This document shows, piece by piece, positions 24,991-40,719 of a stretch of 64,000 nt of DNA (positions are counted from its first letter, which is position 1; each line of letters starts with the position of its first letter). Location of the stretch: contig OY747702.1 in the NCBI GenBank assembly GCA_963556495.2, positions 45,582,680-45,646,679 on the forward strand. Direction: 5' to 3'. The notes below the pieces were generated by a model. That model was not told the DNA's origin. It made no database searches and saw nothing but the letters and a program-made list of their open reading frames with translations. Source of the stretch: Valencia hispanica. Taxonomy: Eukaryota; Chordata; Actinopteri; Cyprinodontiformes; Valenciidae. The position numbers and the translations under genes are program-made.

Positions 24991-25604
24991 GTTGTTGTTT
25001 TTTTTTTAACCCTGATACTCACTTGGCTGCAACTCTTTGTAATTAGCAGGCTGTGTAAGTATCAGGGGAGTAAACTGTGTTACTTCCTGCTTTAAAGTCC
25101 ACCACTGGTCACATGTGAGGGATTCTTGCTGTTGGGTTTTGTCAGAGATTAGATTGAACTTTGTCTCGGTTCCTCTTTACAAAAAAGAGAGAAGGATCTC
25201 CGGTTATTTCTTACTTCTGAACTCTATAAACTAAAAGTCTGCGTCCTCTCAGTCTGAGTAACACATGGAGTGAAATGGTTACCTGTTAAAACGGAGACTG
25301 TGCTTTTTACCTGGACAGATTTAACATTTTGGGGGACGAACAGGTGAGTTAACAATAGTGTGCTGTATTGCACTAAATGGCTTTTGGAAATGGGAAGCTT
25401 TATAATCATGAAAGCTTTTAGATTTTGTGTTTATGGGTCTCTTCTCTCAAAACGTCTGCTTTTTTTTTTTTTTTTTTTTTTTCAGGAAATGAGTGCAGTC
25501 AAGTGTGGAGGGGGAAATTATTGGGAGTTTATAATCTGAGGCATCTTCAGGGTGTAGTCTAAAAGGAAGTAGCCTCGGAAACTGCAGGGTGGGTGCAGGC
25601 AGGC

Positions 25605-26564
25605 ATGTACGAGGGCGCATCATCGGCCTGTGTTGGGTCGGAACCAGCCGCCCCCGACAGCGGGACACCCAGAAAGGGCTCCATTGTGGAGCGGCTGTCT
25701 CGGTATGGCATGCGGGTCATGCCCGGAGCGTCCCAGCGTAGGTCGCGGCTGCGGAGGCAGCAAGAAGACGGCGACGGCTCCGCTCCGGGAGGACTCTCCA
25801 GAGACGCCCCGGAGAGAGAATCCATCCCACCGGCTCTGCGTAAAAAGTACCTGAAGGAGTTGCTCCTGAGCAGGTCGTCCACCAGCGGCGGCGCGCTGCA
25901 GTGCGCAGAGACCCAGAGCCTGGCCTCCGACGGGGGCACGGACTGGGCTCTGTATCCCATGGAGCACGCCTGGATGCTGCTGGCGGTGGAGGGGAACAAC
26001 GAGACCATCCTGGACTTCATCTCCGAGGACCCTCAGCTGCTGACCAGGAGGGACTTCATCAGCGGATACTCGGTGCTGCACTGGCTGGCCAAGAGGGGCC
26101 GGGACGAGGTCCTGCTGAAGCTCCTGCGGTTTGCGGAGGGTGCGGGCATCGCCGTGAACGTGAACCTGCGGGGCAGCGGCGGACTCACGCCGCTGCACGT
26201 CGCCAGCATGCACGGACAGTTTCCGGTCGTCAAACTGCTGGTCGGGGCTTTCGGCGCCAACGTGGACGCCATGGACCACAACGGCAGGAGACCCTGGCAG
26301 TATCTGCAGGAGAACGCCCCGCTGGAGATGAAGGAGCTGCTGGGAACATGGGACGAAGAGCACAGCTGCGGCTGTGCGCCAAATCTGAACAAGAACGTCA
26401 ACAACAACTGCGCTGGCGCAGTGAACTTGACCGCATCTGAGGAAGTGGACGGCGCAGTCACTGAAGAAGTGAACGACTTGGACAAAACCAAGAGAGGCGG
26501 CTGGCGATTCGGATCTTTAAAGAAGCTAAAATCCTCCTTACCATTTGTTAGAAGAAAGATTTGA
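25605..26564 (+). CDS. sowahd: Sosondowah-type ankyrin repeat protein (SOWAHD-like)
   Basis: A single-exon frame of 319 codons, GC-rich unlike its surroundings. The N-terminal 75 residues are low in recognisable structure but contain RKGSIVERLSRYGMRV. Then come ALRKKYLKELLL, the family segment DWALYPMEHAWMLLAVEGN (about 113-131), and two ankyrin repeats (GYSVLHWLAKRG at about 154-165; GLTPLHVASMHGQFPVVKLL at about 193-212). The C-terminus is basic (KKLKSSLPFVRRKI). Length and lack of an N-terminal winged-helix region fit SOWAHD, which lies next to SEPT6 in human. The frame is open upstream to a GTG at 25593; I chose the first ATG. A T-rich CAG at 25481-25485 is a possible acceptor for a 5' UTR exon. 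The molecular role of the family is unclear to me. Confidence 0.82.
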   Translation: MYEGASSACVGSEPAAPDSGTPRKGSIVERLSRYGMRVMPGASQRRSRLRRQQEDGDGSAPGGLSRDAPERESIPPALRKKYLKELLLSRSSTSGGALQCAETQSLASDGGTDWALYPMEHAWMLLAVEGNNETILDFISEDPQLLTRRDFISGYSVLHWLAKRGRDEVLLKLLRFAEGAGIAVNVNLRGSGGLTPLHVASMHGQFPVVKLLVGAFGANVDAMDHNGRRPWQYLQENAPLEMKELLGTWDEEHSCGCAPNLNKNVNNNCAGAVNLTASEEVDGAVTEEVNDLDKTKRGGWRFGSLKKLKSSLPFVRRKI

Positions 26565-26618
26565 GGCGACATGCTTTAAAATGTGTAAAACAATACAAAT
26601 GCATGCTTTGGCACTCTC

Positions 26619-26624
26619 ATTAAA
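26619..26624 (+). promoter_or_regulatory. sowahd polyadenylation signal
   Basis: ATTAAA lies 55 bases after the stop codon; it is the common variant of AATAAA. Confidence 0.5.
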
Positions 26625-26639
26625 GTTTGTTTCAAAATA

Positions 26640-28020
26640 TGAAGCAGTTTCCCTTTTGTGAGTAGAAATGAGAGCACGAGTTTAAATTGGATTTTACTTT
26701 CATATTTAAACTCTCCCTTTTTTTCCTAGTCTAATTCAACAACCATGGTACTATAACTATTTCTCATGTTTTTCACTCCAAATAGTCTAATTTGGATGAG
26801 TTTGTATAAAATGGGCCTTTTTAATGGCATTGCGAACACAAAGCTTATTTCTACCATATATGGTGAAGCACCAACTTTAGCAGTCAAGCTGAGTAGCCTG
26901 ATGAAATGGAAGTTTTCATTCTGAGCAATTTCAAATTCATATTGAATTTCATGAAGTATTAAAGCAACTAACCCTTTATTACTGGTTTTGTAGTTAAAAA
27001 CATGACTAGAGATGTGAATGTTTTCAAATGAAAAGGGGAAACTGTAAGGTGCCTCCTACATAGGACGGTATAGGTGGCTATAAATTTTTTTAAATACTGA
27101 AATTAAGCAGATCACTTCATTTCTGCTCATCCATTGTGATTTTGAAAAAGTTTAACTCCATTTAAAGGTTGTCAGCAGTGAAAATCAAAACCATGACAAA
27201 CTTCAGCTAGGATGTAGAAAGGATTATGAAAACACTTAAATTGTTAAATGCCCCATACTTCTACAGAATTGGAAAACAGATATCTGGTTTTATGCCATGG
27301 TTCTCCAAAGGGTTAGTGATTGATTTTCTGGCTTTAGACCATTAAAGAGTTGGCAAAAATGCATCTAATGTATTTTGTTCTTTAAACTCTGTACAAACAT
27401 GTTCACTAAAGTAACAGATTTTAATAAGTGCAAATTGATTTTCTGAATTAATCTTCTGAATTAACCAGCTTTGAATTTTCCCAACAAAACTCCACCCAGT
27501 TTTGTTTTGATAATTTCTGCACTAGATTAGACATAGTCAGATAGCTGTACTTTGGAAAATGTGGGTTTTACATTTTAAAGTCTGGGAAAGAGAACACGGG
27601 GTAAACAAATGTTTGACCTTTGAAGGACTGAATGAACTAACCCTGTAGAAAACGGTCACTCATTTTACTAAATTATCAACCCAGAATTAGGATGACAGGA
27701 TTGCATCCATATATTTTCTTCCTCACCAAGAGTATGAATATTTATAGGAGAAAATGGGTAAAGCAACTGCATCCAATTAAGTTTTCTCATGCCCCTGCAG
27801 GCTTAGCAACATTTAGTTTATGTTGTCGCTACATTAAGAAAAAAAAACATTCATCTTAAAACATTTCAGCCAAATTTGAAAAGCAACTTTTAAAAGAAAT
27901 TCCAAGTTTTTAAAATCTCCAATTAAAATGTTTTTCTTTCCAAACTTTTCAGCATCTCAGGTTAGCACTAGAAAATGATATTGTTTAAAGACCTGGAAAA
28001 AAACACATCTGCATTTCAAA
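26640..28020. other. AT-rich spacer between sowahd and rpl39
   Basis: No gene or recognised repeat family is seen. The two flanking genes converge here. Confidence 0.5.
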
Positions 28021-28035
28021 TCATATCATTGGTCT

Positions 28036-28041
28036 TTTATT
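28036..28041 (-). promoter_or_regulatory. rpl39 polyadenylation signal
   Basis: AATAAA on the minus strand (TTTATT on plus), about 115 bases past the rpl39 stop codon. Confidence 0.55.
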
Positions 28042-28156
28042 GTCAAACATGAACATAGCCAGAGTATCTGTACAAAACAAATGCTGCTCCAGATGACGTA
28101 GCTCCCTCCACGCAGCTGAAGGTCCTGGCAGATGTTGGATCCACAAGCCACCGCGT

Positions 28157-32579
<4,423 letters not shown>

Positions 32580-32756
32580 TTTCTCCACTGTCCCTTTCCC
32601 ACTATGGCGGTTGTCGAAGAGAAAGAGGGACGTGACGTAGGCAACTTTAAGCAGTGGGCCTCCAGGAAGCAGCGACACCAACAGGCCACTGGAGGAAATG
32701 CAGCCATCTGATTAACTGGCCACAAATGAGAGAATTGGGCAATGTTTAACCTGTCA

Positions 32757-33080
32757 GAGGTGGGTAGAGTACTCGAAATTTTTACTCAAGTAGTAATAGC
32801 ACTACTTCAATATATTTTTACTCAAGAGTAAAAAAATATTTCGTACAATAGCGACTTAAGCACTGAGTAAACATAACATCTGATTTAATATTTAAAAACA
32901 ATGTCATCAGACAGACAAAAAATATATAAGGTATGTGCAAATTATGGTATTTTAAAGACTAAAATGAAAACAGAAATTGTGTCTGGTTCGTTTTTGGGTA
33001 AAATGTGCTTGTTCTTGATTCGGTAAAGTTACTAACAGTGGGTACAACAAATCAATGTTTACATCACTGCTGTAACTTGC
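32757..33080. repeat. actcaagtaaaagta-type dispersed repeat
   Basis: GGTGGGTAGAGTACTCGAAA, followed by TTTTTACTCAAGTAGTAATA, is a common fish dispersed sequence. Related pieces lie at about 34165-34300, 39415-39460 and 44468-44575. The Rex1-like fragment seems to have inserted between the first two pieces. Confidence 0.5.
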
Positions 33081-33084
33081 ACAA

Positions 33085-33745
33085 TTTGATTCAATTCAAT
33101 TCAAAAATACTTTATTGATCCTAGAGGGAAATTAAGTGTCGTTGTAGCTTATATAATTAATTCTTCAAGGAGTTGTTGTAGATGATGATGGCTGTGGGCA
33201 GGAAGGATTTCCTGTAGCGGTCTGTATTGCAGCGAAACTGAAGAAGCCTCCGACTGAAGACGCTCTGTTGTTGTATGACAGTCTCATGAAGAGGATGCTC
33301 AGGGTTTTCCATAATTTTTTTGATTTTATGAAGAATCCTTCTTTGCATTATCATCTCCAGATGTTTCACAGTTGTCCCAAGAACAGAACCAGCCTTCTTT
33401 ATCAGGTTGTTTAGCCTTTTTAAGTCCCTGGCTCTGATGGTGCTACCCCAACAGATGACGGCTGAAGAGATTACACTCTCCACAACAGACTTGTAGAAGA
33501 TCTCCAGCATCTTGCTGCAAACCTTGAAGCTTCCTCAAGAAGCACAGTCTGCTCTGTCCCTTCTTGTAGACGGCTTCACTGTTACGTCTCCAGTCCAGTC
33601 TGTTGTCAAGGTGAACTCCGAGGTATTTATACTCCTCAACCACCTCCACTTCTTCTCCCATGATGGAAACAGTGTTTGACTTATCCCTGTTTCTTCTGAA
33701 ATCTACAATCATCTCCTTTGTTTTGTTCACTTTCAAAGTGAGACG
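33085..33745 (-). pseudogene. Rex1-like LINE, C-terminal reverse transcriptase region
   Basis: The minus strand encodes KTKEMIVDFRRNR, YKYLGVHLDNRLDW, YKKGQSRLCFLRKL and, in another frame, FYKSVVESVISSAVICWGS and RILHKIKKIMENPEHPLHET. The tail on the minus strand is GGATCAATAAAGTATTTTTG. A frameshift lies near 33500, so it cannot encode a working enzyme. It sits between rpl39 and upf3b. Confidence 0.75.
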
Positions 33746-33799
33746 ATTGTTTTTATTTAATTCTATTTTAAGTGACGATTCATTTAATTAACATTTCTG

Positions 33800-34165
33800 T
33801 GGCTGTTATTTGCACCTCTGTTTTTCTCAGTTTATATTTTGTTAACTACTTGTAAATACAATGTTTACTTTTTCACTTTCTATTGCACAACTACACATGC
33901 ACATTCTGTAAATATTCACTGTTTTTTAAATTATCCTACTCTGTTGCACATTCTAATCTAAGTACGCCACTTTATTTTTAATAACTGCACAATACTTTGG
34001 TTTTTGTAATTGTGTCTTTAATGTACATATATCATTCTTAATTCTATTTTAATACTTTTTCTACAATTTGTGTGTGGTCGTGAATGCTTCTATTATCTGC
34101 CATTTTGCTGCTGTTACAGCCTAATTTCCCCTTTGTGGGACAATAAAGGATTATTCTATTCTAGA
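33800..34165 (+). repeat. LINE-like 3' tail
   Basis: It contains GCTGCTGTTACAGCCTAATT and TTGTGGGACAATAAAGGATT, a fish retroelement tail. A related piece occurs near 39700-39890 (TGCTGCCGTTACAGC). Confidence 0.5.
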
Positions 34166-34765
34166 GTATCTCAAGCAAGAGTAGCAATACTTCATAATAC
34201 TTTTACTCAAGAAAAAGTATGGTATAGTAATACTACAGATGAAATGATTTTTTCCCCCAAAAGTTACACAAGTAAATCGAGCAACTACCAACTGCGAAAA
34301 AATGTAATTAGCAGGGTTTTTGTTTTTTTAGATTCATAGTGTAAGGAATATTTTTAGGTTAAGTAATTATTTTCTCTTTTTTATGTAAATGTTTGATGAT
34401 TTTTATTTATTTATTTTAAAACCAACATTAAAAAATAAAATAATTTTTCTTTCATTCAAAAATAGTCTCATTACAAAATCCAAATGTGGGCATCAGTAAC
34501 GGACTTCACAAACCCCGAAAACTGCTCACTGGCTCTAGAGGGAATCACAAGACACTGGGTACAAACATAGTAACATAATCTACTGCCGTCACACTGTTTC
34601 CTTTCTTGCCATGCATGTTGGCTGAGTAAAAATGTGTTTTATGGGGATCTAGACGTAAAGAAATTAAGCACATTTTTCTAAACACTTGAGTCATAAGCTC
34701 TGTTTATAAAGTGCAAGTATAGTGAGAAGGGTGTAAAGTTTATGGTGTACTTAAAAGACTAGAAT

Positions 34766-34832
34766 AGGGCTGCACAGTGGCGCAGTTGGTTATTCTTACA
34801 ATATCTACCTATAGTAGATATTGTAAGAATAA
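34766..34832 (+). repeat. Truncated SINE head with perfect hairpin
   Basis: GGGCTGCACAGTGGCGCAGT matches the head of the SINE at 1010-1302. It then runs into a 19-bp perfect inverted repeat: arms 34790-34808 and 34814-34832 around a 5-base loop. Confidence 0.7.
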
Positions 34833-35631
34833 GCTGTTTTGTTTGGAAGCCTCATGTAGTTTTTGTGACACTTATTGAGCAGAAGACAAAAATGGCTCTT
34901 ACGGTTGTAAAGGATGCTGACCTCTGACCTAGGTGTAACATCCAGCCATCAGTTTATTTTTCTACCTGCTTGCTACTTGTTACCCCAAGGTTTAATATTT
35001 GATTTTCTAAATTAAAATCATAACATGAAAGATTGGTCCATAAAAAATAGTTTTTGTTTTTTTGCATCTCCACATGAAACAGATTTATTGGAATTTTTAT
35101 TTACCGATCATCAAAAATGTTTTGTTATTCAGTTTTAGCTGCTCAAATGCAAATATCAAATTTATTAGAACGTACATAATTTCCTATTTACTGCATATTA
35201 AAAGCGTACATACCAATCTGTCGTTCAGTAATCAAGATATCAGCTTTATCCTTAAATATTTTCCTAATTGTTAAAATTGTTTAGAAAATTAACAGTTTGA
35301 GATGGAAAATGGAGCTAATAAATAAAAACAGACACATAGACATCAGCAAACGTTTTTATTTCTAGGCAGAGATTGTGTAATTCCGTGAGTATTACCGGCA
35401 ATGATTTGCAACAACGCTGTACTCAAGGTGATTCCGAGTTAGAAAAATGGAGGAAGGCCACATGTTGATCCCTCTGAACAAGAAGTCTTCATGCAAGCAA
35501 AGATGTCACATGGTATGGTCAGAAATGGCTTTCTCCTCCATCAGTTGCATAAAAATGAGAATCCCAGAGCAAAAAAAAAAAAGAGCTTATACCGTTTAGT
35601 ACATATACTTAGAGAGACAAACCATAAACTA

Positions 35632-36553
35632 CAGTGAATCCCAAAAGTTCACACACCCATTTTAATGATCTAAAACCAAGGCCATGATAGATTGTTTCAA
35701 AACATTCTCCATCTTTAATGGAACATTTATCTTGTAGGTGCAAAACTTGGTGTGCACCACCTTAAACTGATACTATGTGGAAGCACCTTTTGATTCAGTT
35801 CATGTCTGCCAACAGCAACAGGAAATCTGATTAACCTGAGTCCTAATAGGAGGTATGCGACATTTGCCTCATGTAGCTGAAGGGGCTATGAAGGAAAGAA
35901 ATCAGTCAGGAGAAAGATCTCCATCTGTATGGATGAATGAGTTTTTTGGGGTGTTTTTTTACAGAAATCAACCAGACCTGGTTAAAACCTCCTACAACCT
36001 CGGAGGAGAATGCATACCTTTATTACCAGGATTTCAAATTGTGTATTTGGCACAAAAGCAACATAGAACATAGAGTCCATACCAACAGCAAGACACGGTG
36101 GTGGCAGCATCAGGATCTGGGAATACTGAACTAGTGGTTTGCCATGGTAAATTCAGGTGACCCTCTTGGCGGTCAAAGGGTTAGACCCTCTTGGGGTCAC
36201 CTGAAGAGGGCTGTGGACAAAAATCTCATAGATTTGGAGAACCCTTGCAAGGCAGAGTACGCAAATATTTCACAGTCAAGATGTGGAATGTGGAGAAGCC
36301 CTCATTAAAAAACACTGAAAGATTCAAATAAATCCGAGACTTCAACAAAGTATTGAGTTTAAGGTGTGTGTACACCTGTGGAACCTGGTTGTTGCAGCAT
36401 TTTTATGTTGTAAATTTTGGAAGGATCCGATTAGAATGACTGCAGTTGTATTATAAGTAAATAAAATAAAAAGAAAACCTCATCATGGACTAATTTTTAT
36501 GTCACAAAAACTTGTAATCGTACTAGGGGTGTGTAGACTTTTGAAAACCACTG
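35632..36553 (+). mobile_element. Internally deleted Tc1-like element
   Basis: The ends are CAGTGAATCCCAAAAGTTCA and its mirror TAGACTTTTGAAAACCACTG, flanked on both sides by TA (35630-35631, 36554-36555). Remnants of the transposase centre (GACACGGTGGTGGCAGCATC) persist. At 922 bp it lacks about a third of a full Tc1. Confidence 0.75.
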
Positions 36554-37046
36554 TAGTTCTGCACATCAGTGGATTTTCTCTCTCTGTGTGTGTACAGTGG
36601 GGTAGAGCGTGTGTATGTTGAAAGTGAAAATCTAAAGCGTAGAGCAATGAGGAAAAAGTTTGCAAATAGCACCATGAAATTATTTTGGAGTTGCAGATCT
36701 AAACGACTAGGCTGACAAATAATGTTTGCAGAGAAACATTTTCCCACCAGTGCAACGTTGATGACATAAGGCCACTTTGAAATCGCATGGTCCCAGGAAA
36801 GCTTCGGCATCGCCCACAGCCGCACTCTTCCAAAAGGTTACCTCTCATAACAAAACAAAACAAAAAAAAAGTAAACAGGGTCTCGATCAGGCTCTGAGAG
36901 GCTCAACAATCCCTCCTCCACTGGGACTGGGAGAGCTGGGTGCAGGCCCTGCTGTATTAGCGCTGCATGTGGCTGTGAGCCGCCACGCTGAGCCTCACAG
37001 GACTGTGTTTTCCACCAAACTTAAAACGCCAAAATCAGAAACCCCC

Positions 37047-40000
37047 TCAGTCGTCTCCTCTGTCATCCGCTTTCTTTTCATCAGCATCAGGTTTCCTGTC
37101 GGCAGAGCTGGATTCGGCTCCTCCTCCTCCTGCAGTACGGTTGCGGCTCCTGGCCCCTGGCTGGTACAGCTGGATGGCGGGTCGGTCCTGACACAAAGGA
37201 ACAAGCCGCTCAGAAATAACTTAACACGGGAATAAGAAAACCCAACGATCTGAGAGCTGGGCGTTCATACCTTATTGCGTACTCTCTCCCTTTTACTGTT
37301 CTTCTCCTCCTTGCTCTCTCTGGCAGGTTTCTCCACCTTCTCGGAGGGAGGGGAGTCGGCAGAGTTCTCGATCCTCCTCTTCTCCAGGGCCTTTTCCTTC
37401 CTGATCTCCTCCTCTCGTTTTCTCGATGTGTTCTCCCCGTCTTGCTGCTCCCTCCGTCTCCGCCGCTCCTCTTCCTGCCGTCGGATGCGCTCCTTCTCTC
37501 TCTGCCGACGCTCCCTCTCCTTCTCGCGCTCCCTGAACTCCTTCCGCCCGTCTTCGGTCCCTCTGTGAGTTAGAAAAATCACAACTTCCCACTTAGTCAC
37601 TGCAGTTTGAACTCCTCGAGTGCGGAGAAACAAGTGAAGAGACTGACTTTCTTTCTCGATCCTCCTTTTCAAAGTTGTGCCTCCTCCTGTGGTCGGCGCT
37701 TCCTGACGGTCTGTCCTCTCTGTGTGGCTTCTCTGGTTTCTTGAACTTCTCCTTGGGCTTTTCAGGATCTCCATCATCACTTTTGTCTGGTTTCTTCAGG
37801 AGCTGAAAAAAAAAAAGAAAGTGGCACACTTGATGAAGATGCTGGAAACGACACATGATTTTTAAACAGCTCCATTCCTTTGCAGCACAAACCTTAATTT
37901 TCGGTTCTTCTTTAATCTGATCCTTGTCTTTATTCTCCGACGGTTTCTCGAGTCTTTTCATCTTCTCTGCCTCTTTTCGTTTCCTCCTCTCCTCTTCCCT
38001 CCACTTGCGGCGCTCTTCGTCACGCAGACGCTTCCGCTCAAGCTCCCTCCTCCTCCTCTCCTCCTTTTTTTCCTCCCTCAGTCTCTGAACAGCATTAAAG
38101 TACAAGAAGTGTTAACAAACCTATACAAAAAAGTATTTGCCCCCTTTAGATTTTCCCTCATCTTATGTTTCAGAATTAAACATTAAGATAGCTCTTTCCT
38201 CCAAATAAATGTATTAATTATGCAGGATTTTGTATTTACTTAGGTTATCTTCTTCTGTTATTAAAATATATTTGATGATCTGAAACATTTACAGTAAGTG
38301 GGCAAACACTTTTCAGAGCACAGTACTGTGTTTACCTGTTTATTCTTCAGGAAATCAAGGAGAGGAGTTGTTTTTTTGGCTAGAAAGACAAAAACATCTT
38401 AAATTAGCCTTATTTTAATGTACCGCTGTCGTGGCTTTTGTGCCGCTAATTGAAACAAACCTTCAAGTTCCTTCGATCTTGCCTCGATCTCTTCTAACAG
38501 GGTCTCAGGTGTTGATGTTAGCTTCTCTTCATCTCCATTGTAATATTCAAGAAACCTTTTATAATCAGGATCTAAAAAAACAAAAACAAACAAAAAAAAC
38601 AATCAAAACAAAATATAAACACACCCACAGTACAGAAACAGTTTTCATGTTGCTTTATTTGGAACTGCACAGTCAGGAGGTAGGGAGAAAATTACTCTTG
38701 TAAAAAAGCTCAATGTAAAAGAACGAGTGGCATAACGGGTTTACCAAGTTCCTATATTGACCATTATCTGACATTTATGTGCAAACTGTCTGGGTGTCAG
38801 GCCAGGAAAAGGTGTTTTCTGTCCTACCATCACAAAAACAGGAAAGGTTTCTTCTTATTTAACGTCAGACTGTAGCTGCGATTACATGGACACAAGTAAT
38901 CGGATTAAAAGCCTGATCGGAATAAAAATGCTTCATGTAAACACGCCATTCGGAATACTCTGATCCGATCGCACTCATTCGGATCAAGATTTCATTCCGA
39001 TTGAGACGGCTGGGTTATGCAGATTGTTAATCTGATCGCTGTTCATGTAAACACTTATTCCGAATGTCGAGAAGGACCTGGCTGCAGAATGCAGAAAGGG
39101 GCGGGGTCGGGTCAGTTGTCAGACCCATACCATATTTGGAAAAGGCACTGCACTGCACGCCGGAAACCGAAGGGGGCGATATTTTCTACATTAGTTGCAC
39201 TGTCCCAGGTTTTTTTCCCTTAGAAATCTTTATGGATTTGGGTCAATGTTAAAACATTAAACTTATGAAACACAATATATTTACAACTAAACTATTTTAG
39301 TTTATTTTACCTTTACACATTTACCCTTGCTAATACCCATGCACATGCTGTAAATATTTATAAATTGTCCAGCTCGGTGTGCTGTAGTAAAGCTACTCAT
39401 AAAAGGTACTTTTTTTCCAAAACGTTACTCAAGTAAAAGTAACCAGTTACTACTCACCTCTGCATACAATATGTAAACTGTGATTTATTCACTGAAGTTG
39501 TGACTCTTGTAAATCTTCTCATGGATTTGGGTCAATGTTAAAACATTAAACTTATGAAACACAATATATTTACAACTAAACTATTTTAGTTTATTTTACC
39601 TTTACACATTTACCACTGCTAATACACATGCACATGCTGTGAATATTTATAAATTGTCCAGCACGTGTTGTGTTGTGTCACTCACTACAACTACATTTTT
39701 CAGCTCAGCTGCACATTCCTCAAATCTGAGTATCCCATTTTTACTTTTAATAACTGCACAGTAGTTTAATTTAGTCATTTTTGTCCTTACTATGCGTATA
39801 TTATTCTTAATTCTGTTTTAATATTTTTTCTTATGTGACTCTAGATGCTTCCATTACCTGTCACTTTGCTGCCGTTACAGCAGTTTCCAGTGATTATAAA
39901 ATCATTTTTCTACTTGTGAAAACCTTTTTCGAGTTTGTTATATAACTAAACTTTTCTAACCACATTGAGAATGCACACTTTAAATATGTTAAAATCAAAA

Positions 40001-40604
40001 GTCTTGGCCAAATCCTGAAAGTGTTTCAGTACTGTGCCAGATGGCCTCTTTTTTGGAAATCAAAATATGGCCACCCTATTGATATGCAGGAGCAACTTAT
40101 TGAGCTGAAGAGTGACAGTAGACTGAAGGAACTCTTTGGCTCCTCCCCTCTTTTGTCATTCTGGGCAGCATTGATGCAGGAATATCCTCAACTCTGTGAA
40201 GTCGCCTTGAAGATTCTCCTTCCTTTCACGTCGACATATTTGTGTGAGGCAGGATTCTCATAATTGACTGCACTCAAAACAAAATACTGCAATCGTGCAC
40301 AAATCCAGGATGATTTGAGGCTTTATCAAACATTGAGCCAAGAATTGGCATCACCTACCTGCAAACTTCTGTAAAAAATGCAGATGATGCTTACTATTAG
40401 GCCTAGTAATAATAACAATAATAAAGGATAAATTAATAGCAGAGGTCTGGTGCCAATTCCCAAATATGGCAATAGCCTAGTAATGATAATAGGCCTACTG
40501 ATAATAATAATAATAATAACAATAATAATAATAACAACAACAACAAAACATGTAACCTCATATAATTATATAGCAATAGCCTAGTAATGATGATAGGCCT
40601 ACTG

Positions 40605-40646
<42 letters not shown>

Positions 40647-40671
40647 TGGGCCTAAAAATAATAGCCTAGGG

Positions 40672-40719
<48 letters not shown>

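Noticed and set aside
25620..26363. Long minus-strand and alternative-frame ORFs over sowahd
   Set aside because: They are shadows of the GC-rich ankyrin gene. Only the plus frame from 25605 shows ankyrin motifs.
34790..34832. microRNA precursor
   Set aside because: The stem is only 19 bp and perfectly paired with a 5-base loop, which does not fit a typical animal precursor.
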